50,731 nt of DNA, taken from NCBI GenBank assembly GCA_037178675.1, contig JAYMGJ010000476.1, positions 1 to 50,731 of the forward strand. Direction: 5' to 3'. The DNA comes from Scleroderma bovista (taxonomy: Eukaryota; Basidiomycota; Agaricomycetes; Boletales; Sclerodermataceae). The position numbers were made by a program, and so were the translations under genes. This document shows, one piece after another, positions 33,408-44,859 of this stretch. The notes below the pieces were generated by a model that was not told the DNA's origin, made no database searches, and saw nothing but the letters and a program-made list of their open reading frames with translations. The stretch's first letter is position 1. Every line of letters starts with the position of its first letter.

Positions 33408-34560
33408 TTGCTGTCATCCTCCTGGTCTCCTACTTTGCCCTCTTCATCTATAGGAACCCCTTTGACTATCTCTGACTCCAACCTGACCTCTTTACCTGCT
33501 GGTCCATCATCTCCTCCTCGTACCCCCCCTATTTCTGCTATATCGCTCTCGAATAACTCTGTGCCTTCTTCCCTGTCTGGCACATCATCATCCTCATCTA
33601 TACCAACCCCTGAGTCCCTTCTTGGGTCAACTCTAGCCTCTACTGCCTCTGTATCCATCCCCGCTTCATCTGTTTCCCCACCCGCTGTTACTATGTCTGC
33701 ACCCGCTACTCTCCCATCCGTCCTTACTCTCCCTCTTCTTGGGATGAAGTCTGCCCCTGAACTCTTCAGAGGTGACCACTCTCAGATTAGGACCTTCCTA
33801 GACCACTATGAACGCCTCTGTGCCCTGCACAACGTTGTCGACGATCAGGAGAAGGTTGACTCTATTCTCCACTACTGCTCTACTAGAGTCCAAGAGATCA
33901 TCGAAGGCATGACTCACTTCCATGTTCCCAACTGGGATGAGCTCAAGAACGACCTCCTGAAGCACTTTGATGCTGATCTTTCCGATGAGAGATTTTATGA
34001 GCAAGATTTGAAGAACTTTGTCAAGGGTGCAATGCGTGCTCCCATCCTATCCCTCCATGACTTCAGAGCCTATAACAGAGACTTTATCCATATTGGAGGA
34101 TGGTTAAGGAACAAGGGAAAGATCACCAAAGAAGACTACAACCGCTACTTCTGGGCTGGACTACCCCTTTCCTTCCATCTCAAAGTTGACTCTCGTCTTA
34201 TCCTCAAAGACCCTGACTTGGATGTCTCTATCCCCTACTCCTACTCTGATGTCTGCAAGGCTGCCGAAGAACTCCTTCGTAGGGATCGCTTTGATGCTGA
34301 GTACTTGGAACGTCTTGGTGTTGAAGAGAAAGAGAATATTCCCCTTCCCCGCTCTGACCCCAGGTCTGATCCTGTTCGTCCGCTTTTGTCTCCTCTGGAT
34401 GCTAGGACCACTTTGCAAGGATTGGATAAAGCTGGAACCACTGCTCAGAAGCAGGATGAGGTGGAAAATCTCATCAAGAAGATGTCCCAGATGACTCTCT
34501 CCGATCCCAACTATGCACTTTACTACTATCGTGCCATCAAGCTGGACCCCGATCCAGCAG
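33408..34560 (+). pseudogene. Gypsy gag
   Basis: After a Ser/Pro-rich start, the gag core shows PELFRGDHSQIRTFLDHYER, DDQEKVDSILHYCS and WDELKNDLLKHFDAD, typical of basidiomycete gypsy capsid proteins. The frame then diverges into a Leu-rich nonsense tail near 34560. The zinc-knuckle region (TCYGCGVEGH) continues in the -1 frame, so a shift occurs at about 34550-34575. No convincing slippery heptamer is present, so a mutation is more likely than programmed frameshifting. The upstream start could lie before the first Met at 33408. Confidence 0.85.
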
Positions 34561-37291
34561 AGTTATCTCCCCTCCTGCTCTTAATTCTCGATCATCTACT
34601 CCTGCCACCTCTGCTCCTACTCGTCCTGATGCTGCTCCTCGTCCTCCTGCTCGCCCTCCCATTACTTGCTATGGATGTGGTGTTGAGGGCCATGGTGTAA
34701 ATGGTTGCGATAAGATCAATGATCTTGTTGCCAAAGGCTTACTTGCTAGGGATGATGCTCGTCGTGTCACTCTCCCTAATGGCCAGTATATCCCCAGGAC
34801 TCGAGATGAGACTATCATGCAAGCCTATGAGCGTCATGCTGCTGCTGCTAGACCTGCTAGCACTGTCCGCTTTGTTACTCATGCTGAAGAAGAAGAAGTC
34901 TTGGAGTCTGGAATCTGTGAACTGGAAGAAGAAGAGCCCCTGGTCGCTGCTGTTGATCGTGCTCCTAGAGTTACTAAGGAGAAAAGGAAAGCTGCCTTTG
35001 AAGGTGTCATCATTCCCCCTCATGGTAAAGGCAAAGGAAAGGAGAATCAAGCCCCCGCTTTCACACCAGTTCCTGCACCTAAGCCCATCCCATCGACTCC
35101 TGCTCCCATTCCCATGCCAGTTCCCATCGATGTTCATACTCATGTCTTTGATGGCTCAAATGATGATGCTATCATGCAAGATGACACTCTGCCTATCAGA
35201 TCTTCGCACCCCGATGTGGACTCGTCTGAGAAGAAGAAGCCTAAGCCCGCTACTGCGATGTCTTCACCTCTCTCCCAGAATACCAGTGCCAAGTCTATTG
35301 TGGATCGCATTCTTGCTACCCCTCTCACTTTGTCTGTTGGAGAAGCTATTGGCTCGTCGAAGGATGTTTCCCAGCATCTCCAGGATCTTATTAGGGTCAA
35401 GAGGCAGGCTCTCCCCTTCGTCAAGCACGTCCAAGGAACTCCTCCTGCTGCTGCCTATATGTGTCTCACTTCTAGTCCCCTCATTACTATCAATCTCCAC
35501 TGCAATGACCAACCAGTGAAGGCCGTCATTGATTCAGGCTCTACTCTCAACGTCGTCAAAGCCAGTATTGCCAAGTCTGTCATCAAGATGCCTATTGATA
35601 CCTCCCATTCTATGGTCATGAGAGATGCCAATGGTGGTACCTCCAAGCTCATTGGTCTCATTCAGAATGTCCCTCTCTTCTGTGGAGCTGCTCAGACCTG
35701 GACCAATCTCTTTGTCTCCCCTGATAATGACTCTGGCTTCGATCTCCTCCTTGGTTGCCCCTGGGCCCATGGAAACTCGGTTAGCATTGTTGAAAGAGAC
35801 TCTGGAACCTATATCATCTTTGGAGCTGACTCCAACCATCCATTGGAGATGTGTGCTGTTGATGCGCATGCTGCTACTCACTCTGGAACTGGATTAATGG
35901 CTACTCTTGAGCCAGACAGCGAGATGGAAGAAGAATCTGCTGCTCCATATTCATCCCCCCATGATCCTGCGACTCTGGATATTCTTCCAGATCATTTACT
36001 GGACTTTCCTGATGCTCCTGATGCCAATCCCCCCTCATCTGAGACTGCTCTTCCTATACTGTTTTCGCCTCCTGGTTCTCCTATAATGCCATCTGGTCCA
36101 GTGCGCTACGTCTCCCCAGCTCATATATCCCCTCCACTCTCTCAGTCTTCATCTCCCATGTCTTCTGTGCTCCGCGAGTATAATCCTCCATCTCCTGACC
36201 CCAATTTCTCTGCAAATGAAGCTCTTCAAAGGATTATTGAACAGATTGAGACTCCTGGAAATACTGCAGCTGCTGAAGAACACTCTGTTATCGCTCGCAT
36301 CTGTGCTAGGATTCATGAACAAGAGGGTCACTCCTTCCTTGACAGAATGCTATTGACTACTAGTCGATTGGTACCTCTCTCAGGCCTCAATCTTGAGACC
36401 TGCTACGCTCTCCCTGCTCAAGAAGGTGTTGACGAATTTGGAACTCCTTACCAGGATTATCTCATCCTGCACACTCGTATGGACATCATCAGCGAAGAGT
36501 CTATAACCAACCCTACTGGCAGAGTTGTGCATTTTGGGACTGCCTATACTCGATTCTATCCCCATCCCCCTTTCTTGACTATGAATCTAGATTTCCCTCT
36601 TGCCACCAGTGAAGCTCCTGATCCCCCTTCATCGCCTCCTGCTGAACTGCCCACTTGCAATGGAACATCTTCTCCTTCAGTCCCTGATCCACTGTCATCG
36701 CATCCTACTTCTCCTGGATCTCCTCCTCCTGTTCCTACCAGTGCACCTGCCAACCAGTCTCCTACTCTCGATGAAGCTCTCCGTGTTGTTGCCAGGCATA
36801 TTGAAGCTGTCGATGACAATGCTGTTGAGCCACTTCACCCTGCTATTGCCTATCTCTGTGCCCAGATTCGTGAGGAAGAGAGACGCTCCATGCTTAACCT
36901 TTTGATCTACTTGCATGCTCATATGGACAACTCTGATGCTGAAGAACCTACTGCTCAAGCTCCAGAGCCCCCTGTCTCATCCAGTAATGATGATCCTCCT
37001 CCATCATATTCTGCTGACTCTGTACCTGCTCCTGCCACCGATCCTACTCCCCCTATCCTTGTATTCACTTTGGAAGAAGAAGAGCAGACTACTCTCCTAT
37101 CGACTCATGATTTCCCCATCTCTGGACTGCAACTTCTTGTCGCTGCTGTTGATCAGGTTACCCAGGATGCCCATCCTACTCCATCCCCAGCTGTCATCTC
37201 TAATGACAATACTCCATCATCTCCCGAGGATGACTCTTCACTCCTCTTACGCCCTGCTGAAGTCAACTATCTTGTCAATTTATTTTGCTGA
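34561..37291 (+). CDS. Gypsy gag C terminus and aspartic protease
   Basis: This frame carries the CCHC zinc knuckle CYGCGVEGHGVNGC at 34667, then a Glu/Pro-rich linker. A retropepsin-like domain follows with AVIDSGSTLNVVKASI (~35520-35570) and LLLGCPWAHG. The active-site triplet is Asp-Ser-Gly. A long Pro/Ser-rich region to the stop at 37291 has no recognised domain. It repeats a helical motif twice (ALQRIIEQIET and ALRVVARHIEA, each followed by a CARIHEQ/CAQIREE segment), which suggests an internal duplication. The longest Met-started part begins at 34817. Confidence 0.8.
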
Positions 37292-37442
37292 ACTACTATG
37301 CTTGCCCTCACGTACGCCTTTGCTTACTATGCCACATGTTTTTGATTCATTTTGTACTACCAATGGTCTTTATACTCACTTTGACCGGAATGTCGTAAAA
37401 CTACCAAACTCTTCCCAAGTATCCCAGTCCTATTTTGATTGA

Positions 37443-40400
37443 TTTTATGCTGATCTTTTACCTACCCCTGTTGTTCCAAGTTGTTCTTCATCCCATCCCA
37501 CTCCCGCTCCAGTTGACTTACATTTATCCCAGCCTTTCTTCACTTTCAGCGATTTTTGTGATTTACTGTACTTTAGGCGCTGTATTTCTACAGACTCTGA
37601 AGATCTTGACGATGAATTAGGCCAATGGTGCCTTGGTGCTTACAAACGTGTGGATCGGAAAGTCAAACCGGTTCCCGGTCGCTATCCAGAAGACGCCCAC
37701 GTTCATCGTCAATTCCCCGAAAATCCCCTCAACTCACTCACTCCACTCACTCCCCTGCCACCCGACTTCATTCCCACGAAGAAGCTTACCAATGAGCGCC
37801 TGGCTTCTATGAAACTTAACTCTGATGGCTTCCTCTGGCCAGAAGAAGAAAAACTTTTTGCGCATGTCATGAAGCTTAATGAAGCGGTGCTAGCCTTTGA
37901 CGAATCGGAACGCGGCAATTTTCACTCAGACTACTTCTCCCCTTACATCATCCCAGTCCTGCCCCATGAGCCATGGGAGTACTGCAACATCCCTATCCCT
38001 CCTGGCATCCGTGAACGTGTTATCCAGCTGCTTAGAGACAAGATTGCAGCCGGACTCTATGAACCTGCCCAGTCGTCGTATCGCTCCAAGTGGTTCTGTG
38101 TTATGAAGAAGAATGGAAAGATCTGGATTGTCCATGATCTGCAACCTCTCAATAAGGTTACAATCAGAGATGCCGGAGTTCCACCTATTTTGGATGACTT
38201 TGTCGAACCATTCGCCGGTCGGCAATGTTACACAGTCTTTGATCTCTTTTCCGGATTTGATGCCCACCAACTGCATCCCGATAGTCGAGATCTCACATCA
38301 TTTATGACTCCCCTCGGTCTCTTATGACATACCGCCATGCCACAAGGCTACACCAACTCTCCTTCCGAATTCCAGAATTGTACTAGTTTCATCTTACAGG
38401 ATGAGATCCCACACGTAGCCAACGTATTCATCGACGATCTTCCAATCAAAGGCCCTGAAACATGCTATAACGATGCCAATGGCAACGCTGAAACCCTGCC
38501 AGCCAACCCAGGGATTCGTCGCTTCATTTGGGAACATGCTGTAGATGTGCACCAGATTATGCATCGCTTTGTGCATGCAGGCGGAACGTTCTCTGGTCCG
38601 AAGACCCAACTCTGCCGTCCTCGTGTTTTGATTCTTGGCCAAGAATGCCATCCTGATGGTCGCTCTCCCGACCATGGCAAAGTCAAGAAGATCTTAGATT
38701 GGCCTCCCCTTGCAACGCCGAAGGATGTGCGCTCATTTCTAGGTCTCTGTGGCACTGTGCGCATTTGGATTGCCAACTATTCCCTCCTCGCTCGTCCTCT
38801 CATCAATCTCTACCGCAAAGACACTCCTTTCGTTTGGGACACCCCCCAGCAAGATGCTTTCGATGCCTTGAAGATCGCTGTCTCTTCCGCTCCCTCCCTT
38901 CATCCCATCGACTATTCCACAGATCTCCCTGTCATTCTCTCAGTCGACACCAGCTATATCGCCATCGGATTCATCCTGTCCCAGTATGATGAGTCTGGTC
39001 GCAAACGTCCTGCTTGTTATGGCTCACTTCCTATCAATGAACGCGAATCTCGCTATAGTCAGCCCAAACTCGAGTTATATGGTCTATTCCGTGCACTTCG
39101 TCACTATCGTCTCTTTCTTTACGGTGTCAAGAACCTCCATGTTGAAGTCGATGCAAAGTACATCAAGGGTATGCTTAACGATCCTGACCTCCAACCTAAC
39201 GCTACTATCAATCGCTGGATCGAAGGTATACTCTTATTCGACTTTAAACTAATTCACGTTCCAGCCGCTCGTCACCAAGGACCTGATGCGCTCTCTAGGC
39301 ATCAGCCCTCTGAAGAGGAGATAGAAGATGGTGAAAGAGATGCCGAAGACGCTGATGAATGGCTAGAAGATCTTTTGTTTTGTACCGCTGCCCACCCTCT
39401 TTCTTATGACCCCATTACGCTCCCTTCATTCCTGTCTCAAGATACGACTCAAGATGTTATTCTACGACAAATTCTCCACTTCCTCCAAACGACTCAACTC
39501 CCATCATTCCCCTCCAACACCGCTCGTAAACGTTTCATCAGACGCTCCCTTCAATTCTTTATTCATTCTGGCCAACTGTTCAAACGTTGAGGCCCTCGTA
39601 CTCCAACTAAAGTCATCTTTGATCCTGATCTCCGTGCACAACTTCTCAATCAAGCCCATGAAGACCTTGGGCACCGCGGAGTATTTGGAGTATTCCAGGC
39701 TGTCAGGGATCGCTTCTATTGGCCACAGATGTACTCAGACGTTGCCCACCACATTCGTTCTTGCCATGAATGCCAGATTCGCAGCACTCGCAAAGTTGAA
39801 ATTCCCCTCACTGTCTCTCCATCTCCCCGAATCTTCATGAAGATCTACGTTGATGTCATGCTCATGCCAAAAGCTCGTGGCTATCGCTATCTTGTTGCTG
39901 CTCGCGATGATCTCTCCCTTGCTGCCGAAGGCCGTGCTCTCAAGCATGCCAGTTCAGACAGCCTAGCCAAGTTTTTCTGGGAAGAAATTATTTACCGTTA
40001 CGGAGTTATTGCCCAGATCGTCACTGACAATGGCAGTGAGGTCAAGGGTGCATTCGAGAAACTCATGCAGCGATACTCTATTCCCCAAATCCGCATCTCC
40101 CCCTATAATTCCAAAGCCAATGGAGTTGTAGAGCGTGGACACTTTACTATCCGTGAAGCTATTATCAAGTCCTGTGAAGGTGATCTCAATCTATGGCCCA
40201 CCAAGGTCCATCACGCTTTCTTTGCAGACAAAGTCATCACCCGTCGTTCTACTGGATTCAGCCCCTACTACCTCCTTCATGGTCTCGATCCTGTCCTCCC
40301 ATTTGATCTCTTTGAGGCTACCTATCTTGTTGAAGGCTTCTACTCTGAGATGACCTCAGAGGAGCTTCTTTCCCTGCGCATCAGACAATTGGAGAAAAGA

Positions 40401-40805
40401 CCAGACGATTTCCATGATGCATTTACTACTCTACAGAAGACCCGCCTCCGTTCCAAAGCCCAATTTGAGAAGAGATATACCAGACGTCTATTCAAGTCCT
40501 CCTACCAGCCTGGAGACCTTGTCCTGGTTCGCAACAGCCAAGTGGAGAAAGAATTAGATCGTAAATCAAAGCCACGTTACCTTGGCCCCTTTGAAGTTGT
40601 TCGTCGCACTCAAGGTGGCTCGTACGTCCTGAAGGAAATGGATGGAACTGTCTCAGCTCGAGGCATAGCTGCATTCCGCCTTATCCCTTATTATTCCCGA
40701 CACACTCCTTTGCCCGACTCTATTCTCCCTAACGATGATGAAAGTGATGATGAAAACACCGATGAAAATGGAGAAAAAGATTATGACTCTGATGACTCAT
40801 CATGA
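37443..40805 (+). pseudogene. Gypsy pol: RT, RNase H and integrase, with two TGA stops
   Basis: This is one reading frame with TGA at 38325-38327 and 39588-39590. RT: WFCVMKKNGKIWIVHDLQPL, YTVFDLFSGFDAHQL, then after the first stop MPQGYTNSPSEFQ and the catalytic box VFIDDLPI (Phe-Ile-Asp-Asp). RNase H: LSVDTSYIAIGFILSQ, ending in HQGPDALSRHQP. Integrase after the second stop: HEDLGHRGVFG and CHECQ (zinc), then VDVMLMP, VTDNGSEVKG and NGVVERGHFTIRE for the DDE triad, and YLGPFEVVRRTQGGSYVL, a GPF/Y-like module. The tail is acidic, and I see no chromodomain. Both stops are compatible with CGA-to-TGA changes. As it stands no full polyprotein can form. Confidence 0.9.
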
Positions 40806-40948
40806 TGCCCAATATGCCCTCATGCTATGTCATATGCCCCCTATGCTTCCTCGTCTATGCTCCCCCATGCCAGTCTTCCCAGCTCTTTTTGTTGTCCCAC
40901 CCTCCTTGTTCGCAATCGGGGACGATTGCATTTCATGTCGCCTGTGGA

Positions 40949-43050
40949 TGTCACGCACCAAACAGGTTTGGTACAGTGAACATGGAAGATAACGCCTATA
41001 TCAAATGATCCTTATGCGAAGGATAAGCACGACGGACCCTCATCGTAGCCATCTATTGCACAAGACGACTATCCTGATGCGAGAGATGAATGCCAATGCA
41101 GACAGTCATCTATCGCACGAGAACCGCCAAGAAGCAGAAGAAACTGAAGGAATAACGTCAATTGTGGTATGAGAAAGGAATGCACACGTCTGCAGTCCAA
41201 CTCCCATACCAGAACGATCAAAGAAGCCGAAGAATTGATGGAGAAACGAAGGAGAAAGAGAAGAAATGATTTTTAGCGCCCAAATGTCATTTTTAGGCGC
41301 CCAGTGCCGGCATTCCGATATTTTGAATAGCTCCGTCGTTTCTGAAGCTATCAGGCACGTGACTATACCGTCAGAAAGCCTAGAGCGTGGTCTATCTGCC
41401 TGTCAAGTTCCGACGCAAATCCGTTCATTTCCCACGGAGATATTCCCCCCACAATCCAGACGTTCACTTCATCACTCACTATGGAGTCCATATTTTCTCT
41501 GGATCATTTCTCCGCTATTGCTGCAGATCTCGACTATGTCCTGCTCTTAGGACAGCCTCTCCCAGAGTTCCCGTGCACTGCCTGGCACATATCTTCCCAG
41601 CCTGCTCCCTCAGTCCCTCTCGTTCTCGGTCAGCGCGTTCTCCTCGTCAGTCCTGCGTCAAGGACGTACTTTGGTCATCTTAGGTCTATTGTCAAGCTTG
41701 AGAAGTCTTCTCTGGTCGTCTCTGTGTCCCCTGAGCCCTCAGCCTATGGTCCCTTCCTCCCAGATACTTGCCATGTCCATCTTCCTCTGTCGTTCGTCTC
41801 ACTTCCCTGGATGCGTCGAATTCAATACTCTATCCACTTCCCTACTTTCAGACGACGTCCCCCAGCACCATGACAGTTATTCCCCCCCACTTTATAGTGC
41901 TATTAGGAAGAAGAACCCTCTCTCGTTCTTTCCCAGAAGAGAGCTTGTCAAGGGAGCCCATGGTTGCGCTTCAGCGGCGCTAGAACACATGCACTATACT
42001 TTAGTGTATGCTGACCCCCCAAAAAGACCTCTGGACCCCTGGTACCCTTCCTGTGGCTGTTTTGTCTCGGATCAATCCCCCTATTAATCCCAGATCTTCC
42101 CCATTGTTGTCCCATCAAATTCCTGATGGTACACAGCCCCCCATCAAACTTCTTAGGCTGTGCATCAATGACTCCTTCTGCTGTGCAGTGACTCATCCCT
42201 TGCTTACTGATGCTCTCTTGTCATCAGTATTACTCTATCCCTTTCGCATTTTTGGTATATTACTCAGCTGATGACTCACTCCCTTACCAATCAATCTTGT
42301 CATGCAGCTTACTCATTCCTTTACTCAGCAGCTTATTCATGCTTCCTATGCTTACTCATTCCTGCTTATCCCTTGCTTACTGATCGCTTACAAACCCCTT
42401 ACAAAGCTCTTACCAATCCCTTACCAATCCTTGACAAATTCTGCTTACTCCCTTCTCCTTTTGTACTTTAATGCTGTGCCCCCCCATGTATTTAAACCCC
42501 TGGGCTCAGCCCAGTGAAAAGAAGACCCAATAGCACGAAATTATCTCTCTCTCAGTCCCTCTCAGTCAGTATCCCCTCAGCTCTTTGAGTCTTGTAGGCT
42601 TCAGTGAAGGTCTAAAGGCTCTGATATTCAAGTTTTATCCAATCTATTCAAGTCCAAGTCTTTCTCTAGGCTCAAGCGGAGTCTAGCCTGTCAATCCTTC
42701 ATCCCCTATTGCTTCTGGACGTCAGGAGCCCCCTTGCCCCTTTGCTGCACCAACCTCTAGGTGTAGTATCACTGTTTCAGTCCCAGTCAACCCAATCCCC
42801 GCTTTGACACTTCCTAGGCTTTAGGAAGAGTCCAGACACCTATCCCCTTCGTCTTCTATTACTCCTGTACCCCAGGAGTATCCTGCATCACCGTCTGCAT
42901 CACCCTGTTGGTGTAGATCCCCTTCCCCCCTCCTCAGCACATCCTCTCTGGACACCGCGGAGGTAAACCACCACTCGCACATTTTCGTAGTCCTTTGTTG
43001 GTGTTGTGTTTGGGTTATTACTCCGACCCAAGTCCACACTTTGACTCACA
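40949..43050 (+). repeat. Gypsy 3' LTR
   Basis: 2102 bp, starts TGTCACGCACC, ends GACTCACA. The sequence before it is not clearly purine-rich, so the polypurine tract is uncertain. TATA-like tatttaaa at 42489-42496 and hairpin at 42501-42513. Confidence 0.92.
41481..41873 (+). CDS. LTR-borne 130-codon ORF (3' LTR copy)
   Basis: A 130-aa frame lies about 530-925 bp into the LTR, upstream of the TATA box and therefore in U3. It starts MESIFSLDHF and continues QPLPEFPCTAWHISSQ, GQRVLLVSPASRTYFGHLR and SLVVSVSPEPSAYGPFLP, ending FRRRPPAP. It looks beta-rich with a basic tail, and no family is recognised. A full-length element transcript would carry it near the 3' end. All four LTR copies keep it open, but the copies are so similar that other frames are conserved too. 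Coding status is therefore unproven. Confidence 0.4.
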   Translation: MESIFSLDHFSAIAADLDYVLLLGQPLPEFPCTAWHISSQPAPSVPLVLGQRVLLVSPASRTYFGHLRSIVKLEKSSLVVSVSPEPSAYGPFLPDTCHVHLPLSFVSLPWMRRIQYSIHFPTFRRRPPAP

Positions 43051-44762
43051 CCGGCCTCGTCTACTGGAATGGCATGGTCAGTCACAGCGGCAAGAACGGC
43101 TGTCGTATGTATTGTGGCACTATCAGCAGACGCAAAACGAATGGCAAGCATTATTATCCAGCGTTACTCAAGCCTCGCGACCGTTGTCCCCGAGGCAGCG
43201 ATCACCCTGACATTGATGTCTTCAAGTTCCCGCTTGGTGGATGTGGCGAGTATGCTGCCCATCTCCAGACCATCATCGCCGCACCCAATCAAACTCAATG
43301 GGACAAAAGGAAGACAGAAACAGGTCTCACCAAACCCCCGCTCATTCTCGCACTCCGGCCCTCGCGATCCCTCGGCGTGCCTTTATGTATGACAACAGAC
43401 ATCATGCACCTTGCGGGAAACATCAGCGACCTTCTCATCTCACTTTGGTGTGGTACCCTCGATCATGCTGTTGACGACGACCCAGCCGACTGGCCATGGG
43501 CTGTTCTGTCGAACGAAGACGTCTGGCGCGCACATGGCAGCACGGTCGAGCATGCTGGCCGCTTTCTACCCAGCTCGTATGATCACAAGCCTCAAAACAT
43601 CGCTGAGAAGATCAATACCCAGTACAAGACCTGGGAGTTCCAGCTGTACATTTTCAGCCTTGCTCCCATCCTACTCTACAACATTCTGCCGATGGAATAC
43701 TGGGCTAACTACTGCAAACTTGTGCGCGGATTCCAAATCATGTGCCAAAGCTCGTTAACGAAGGAGGAGCTCCTCGACGCCCATGCTCTGCTGTGCAGCT
43801 GGGAGCACGAGTTCGAACTCATCTATTACAAGTTACGCGAATCCTGCATCCACTTCGTCCGGCCATGTGTGCACCAAGTCGTCCACCTTGTCTCAGAGGC
43901 TATCCACAAAGGGCCACCAATATGCTATGCCCAATGGACCATGGAACGCACAATCGGCAATCTTGGCGAGCAAATTCGACAGCCATCCAAACCATTTGCC
44001 AATTTATCCCGCGAGGGCGTGCGGCGGTGCCAGGTCAACTCGCTCCTCAGTGTCATGCCGGAACTTGACGACTCAAATACTGGACTGCCGTATGGGTCAG
44101 TCAACATCGGCAATGGATACGTCTTGCTTCGCAAACGTGCCAAGAATGCGGTCATCCCCCGTGGTGACGAAGCCACTGCCATCTCACACTTTCTCGGCCC
44201 TGAACATGTCTTACCGCGTATCAAGAAGTGGGCCCGACTGTGCCTACCAAATGGCCAGATCGCCTGCTCTGCTTGGAGGGAGACGCTTCGGCTTCCAGAG
44301 CAAATCCGCATCTCACGCAATGTCAAAGTAAGTTTGATTCTTGCACGCAGCCACATCCCTGACAAGGACTTGGCATAGTTTCTTGACGAAGAAGTCACTC
44401 GATGCGGAGAAGTCCAGTACTTCACTAGGCTGGCCATTGTGGACGCAGATGAGAACGTTGAGTTCACCGACGTGGCCCTGGTCCGAATATATTCTGCGCC
44501 AGATCCTGAGCTGCTTCAATGCTCCAATCACGTCGTGCTGGCCTCACAACTAACGGACACGATCTTGGTCATCCACGTCAAGCAAATCACTGGCGTGATT
44601 GCGATGATCCCTCGGCGGATGGTTTTGCCATCAGGCGCGGAGCAAGAAGTCTATTGTATGATGGAGCGTCCTGGGTACGACATATCTAACTGGGGGGTAC
44701 CTTACAGCATGTACCGTGAGGCAGACGATGATGACGCAGACACAGGGCAAGACATTGAATAG
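43051..44762 (+). pseudogene. Plavaka-type transposase, 5'-truncated
   Basis: Two exons, ~43051-44327 and 44379-44762, are joined in phase 0 across a 51-nt intron. Motifs are GKNGCRMYCGTISRRK and HYYPALLKPRD, then TTDIMHLAGNISDLLISLW, which matches the position of the family's second acidic residue. HQVVHLVSEAIHKGPPICYA leads to QWTMERTIGNLGEQI with the conserved Glu. NLSREGVRRCQVNSLL and GNGYVLLRKR follow. The C terminus is NWGVPYSMY plus an acidic tail. These are hallmarks of the basidiomycete Plavaka (CACTA-like) transposases. The N-terminal part with the first catalytic Asp is missing because the gypsy LTR ends at 43050. Gene B lies 97 bp downstream in opposite orientation. Confidence 0.88.
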
Positions 44763-44859
44763 TTGTACATACAGTATCTAACAGACAATCAACAACAGTT
44801 TGTTTGCGAGCAACACGACACAGAAAGCACCAAGAAAAAATTGCAACACAGCAAAGGTA

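Larger units (their letters stand above)
31250..43050 (+). mobile_element. Ty3/gypsy retrotransposon with long LTRs
   Basis: The 11.8-kb element has LTRs at 31250-33309 and 40949-43050 and the order gag, protease, RT, RNase H, integrase, which defines Ty3/gypsy. The 5' LTR lacks a ~35-bp block present in the 3' LTR (between 31457 and 31463), and other small differences exist, so the LTRs have diverged. No target duplication is seen: the left flank is a Tc1-like element (tgcga) and the right flank a Plavaka transposase gene (ccggc). The coding region carries two in-frame TGA codons and a gag frame change, so this copy is not autonomous. Confidence 0.93.

Noticed and set aside
34545..34580. Programmed -1 frameshift in gypsy gag
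   Set aside because: The frame does move by -1, but no slippery heptamer in the right register is visible, and the shift falls before the zinc knuckle. An indel mutation is simpler.
34701..35519. 272-codon and related Leu/Ser-rich ORFs overlapping the gypsy protease frame
   Set aside because: Other-frame shadows of the gag-protease frame, which has the zinc knuckle and protease motifs.
43047..43054. ccgg after the 3' LTR as part of the LTR end
   Set aside because: The same bases encode Thr-Gly that fits the transposase frame, and the 5' LTR is followed by tctgg. Left undecided and not used for the border.
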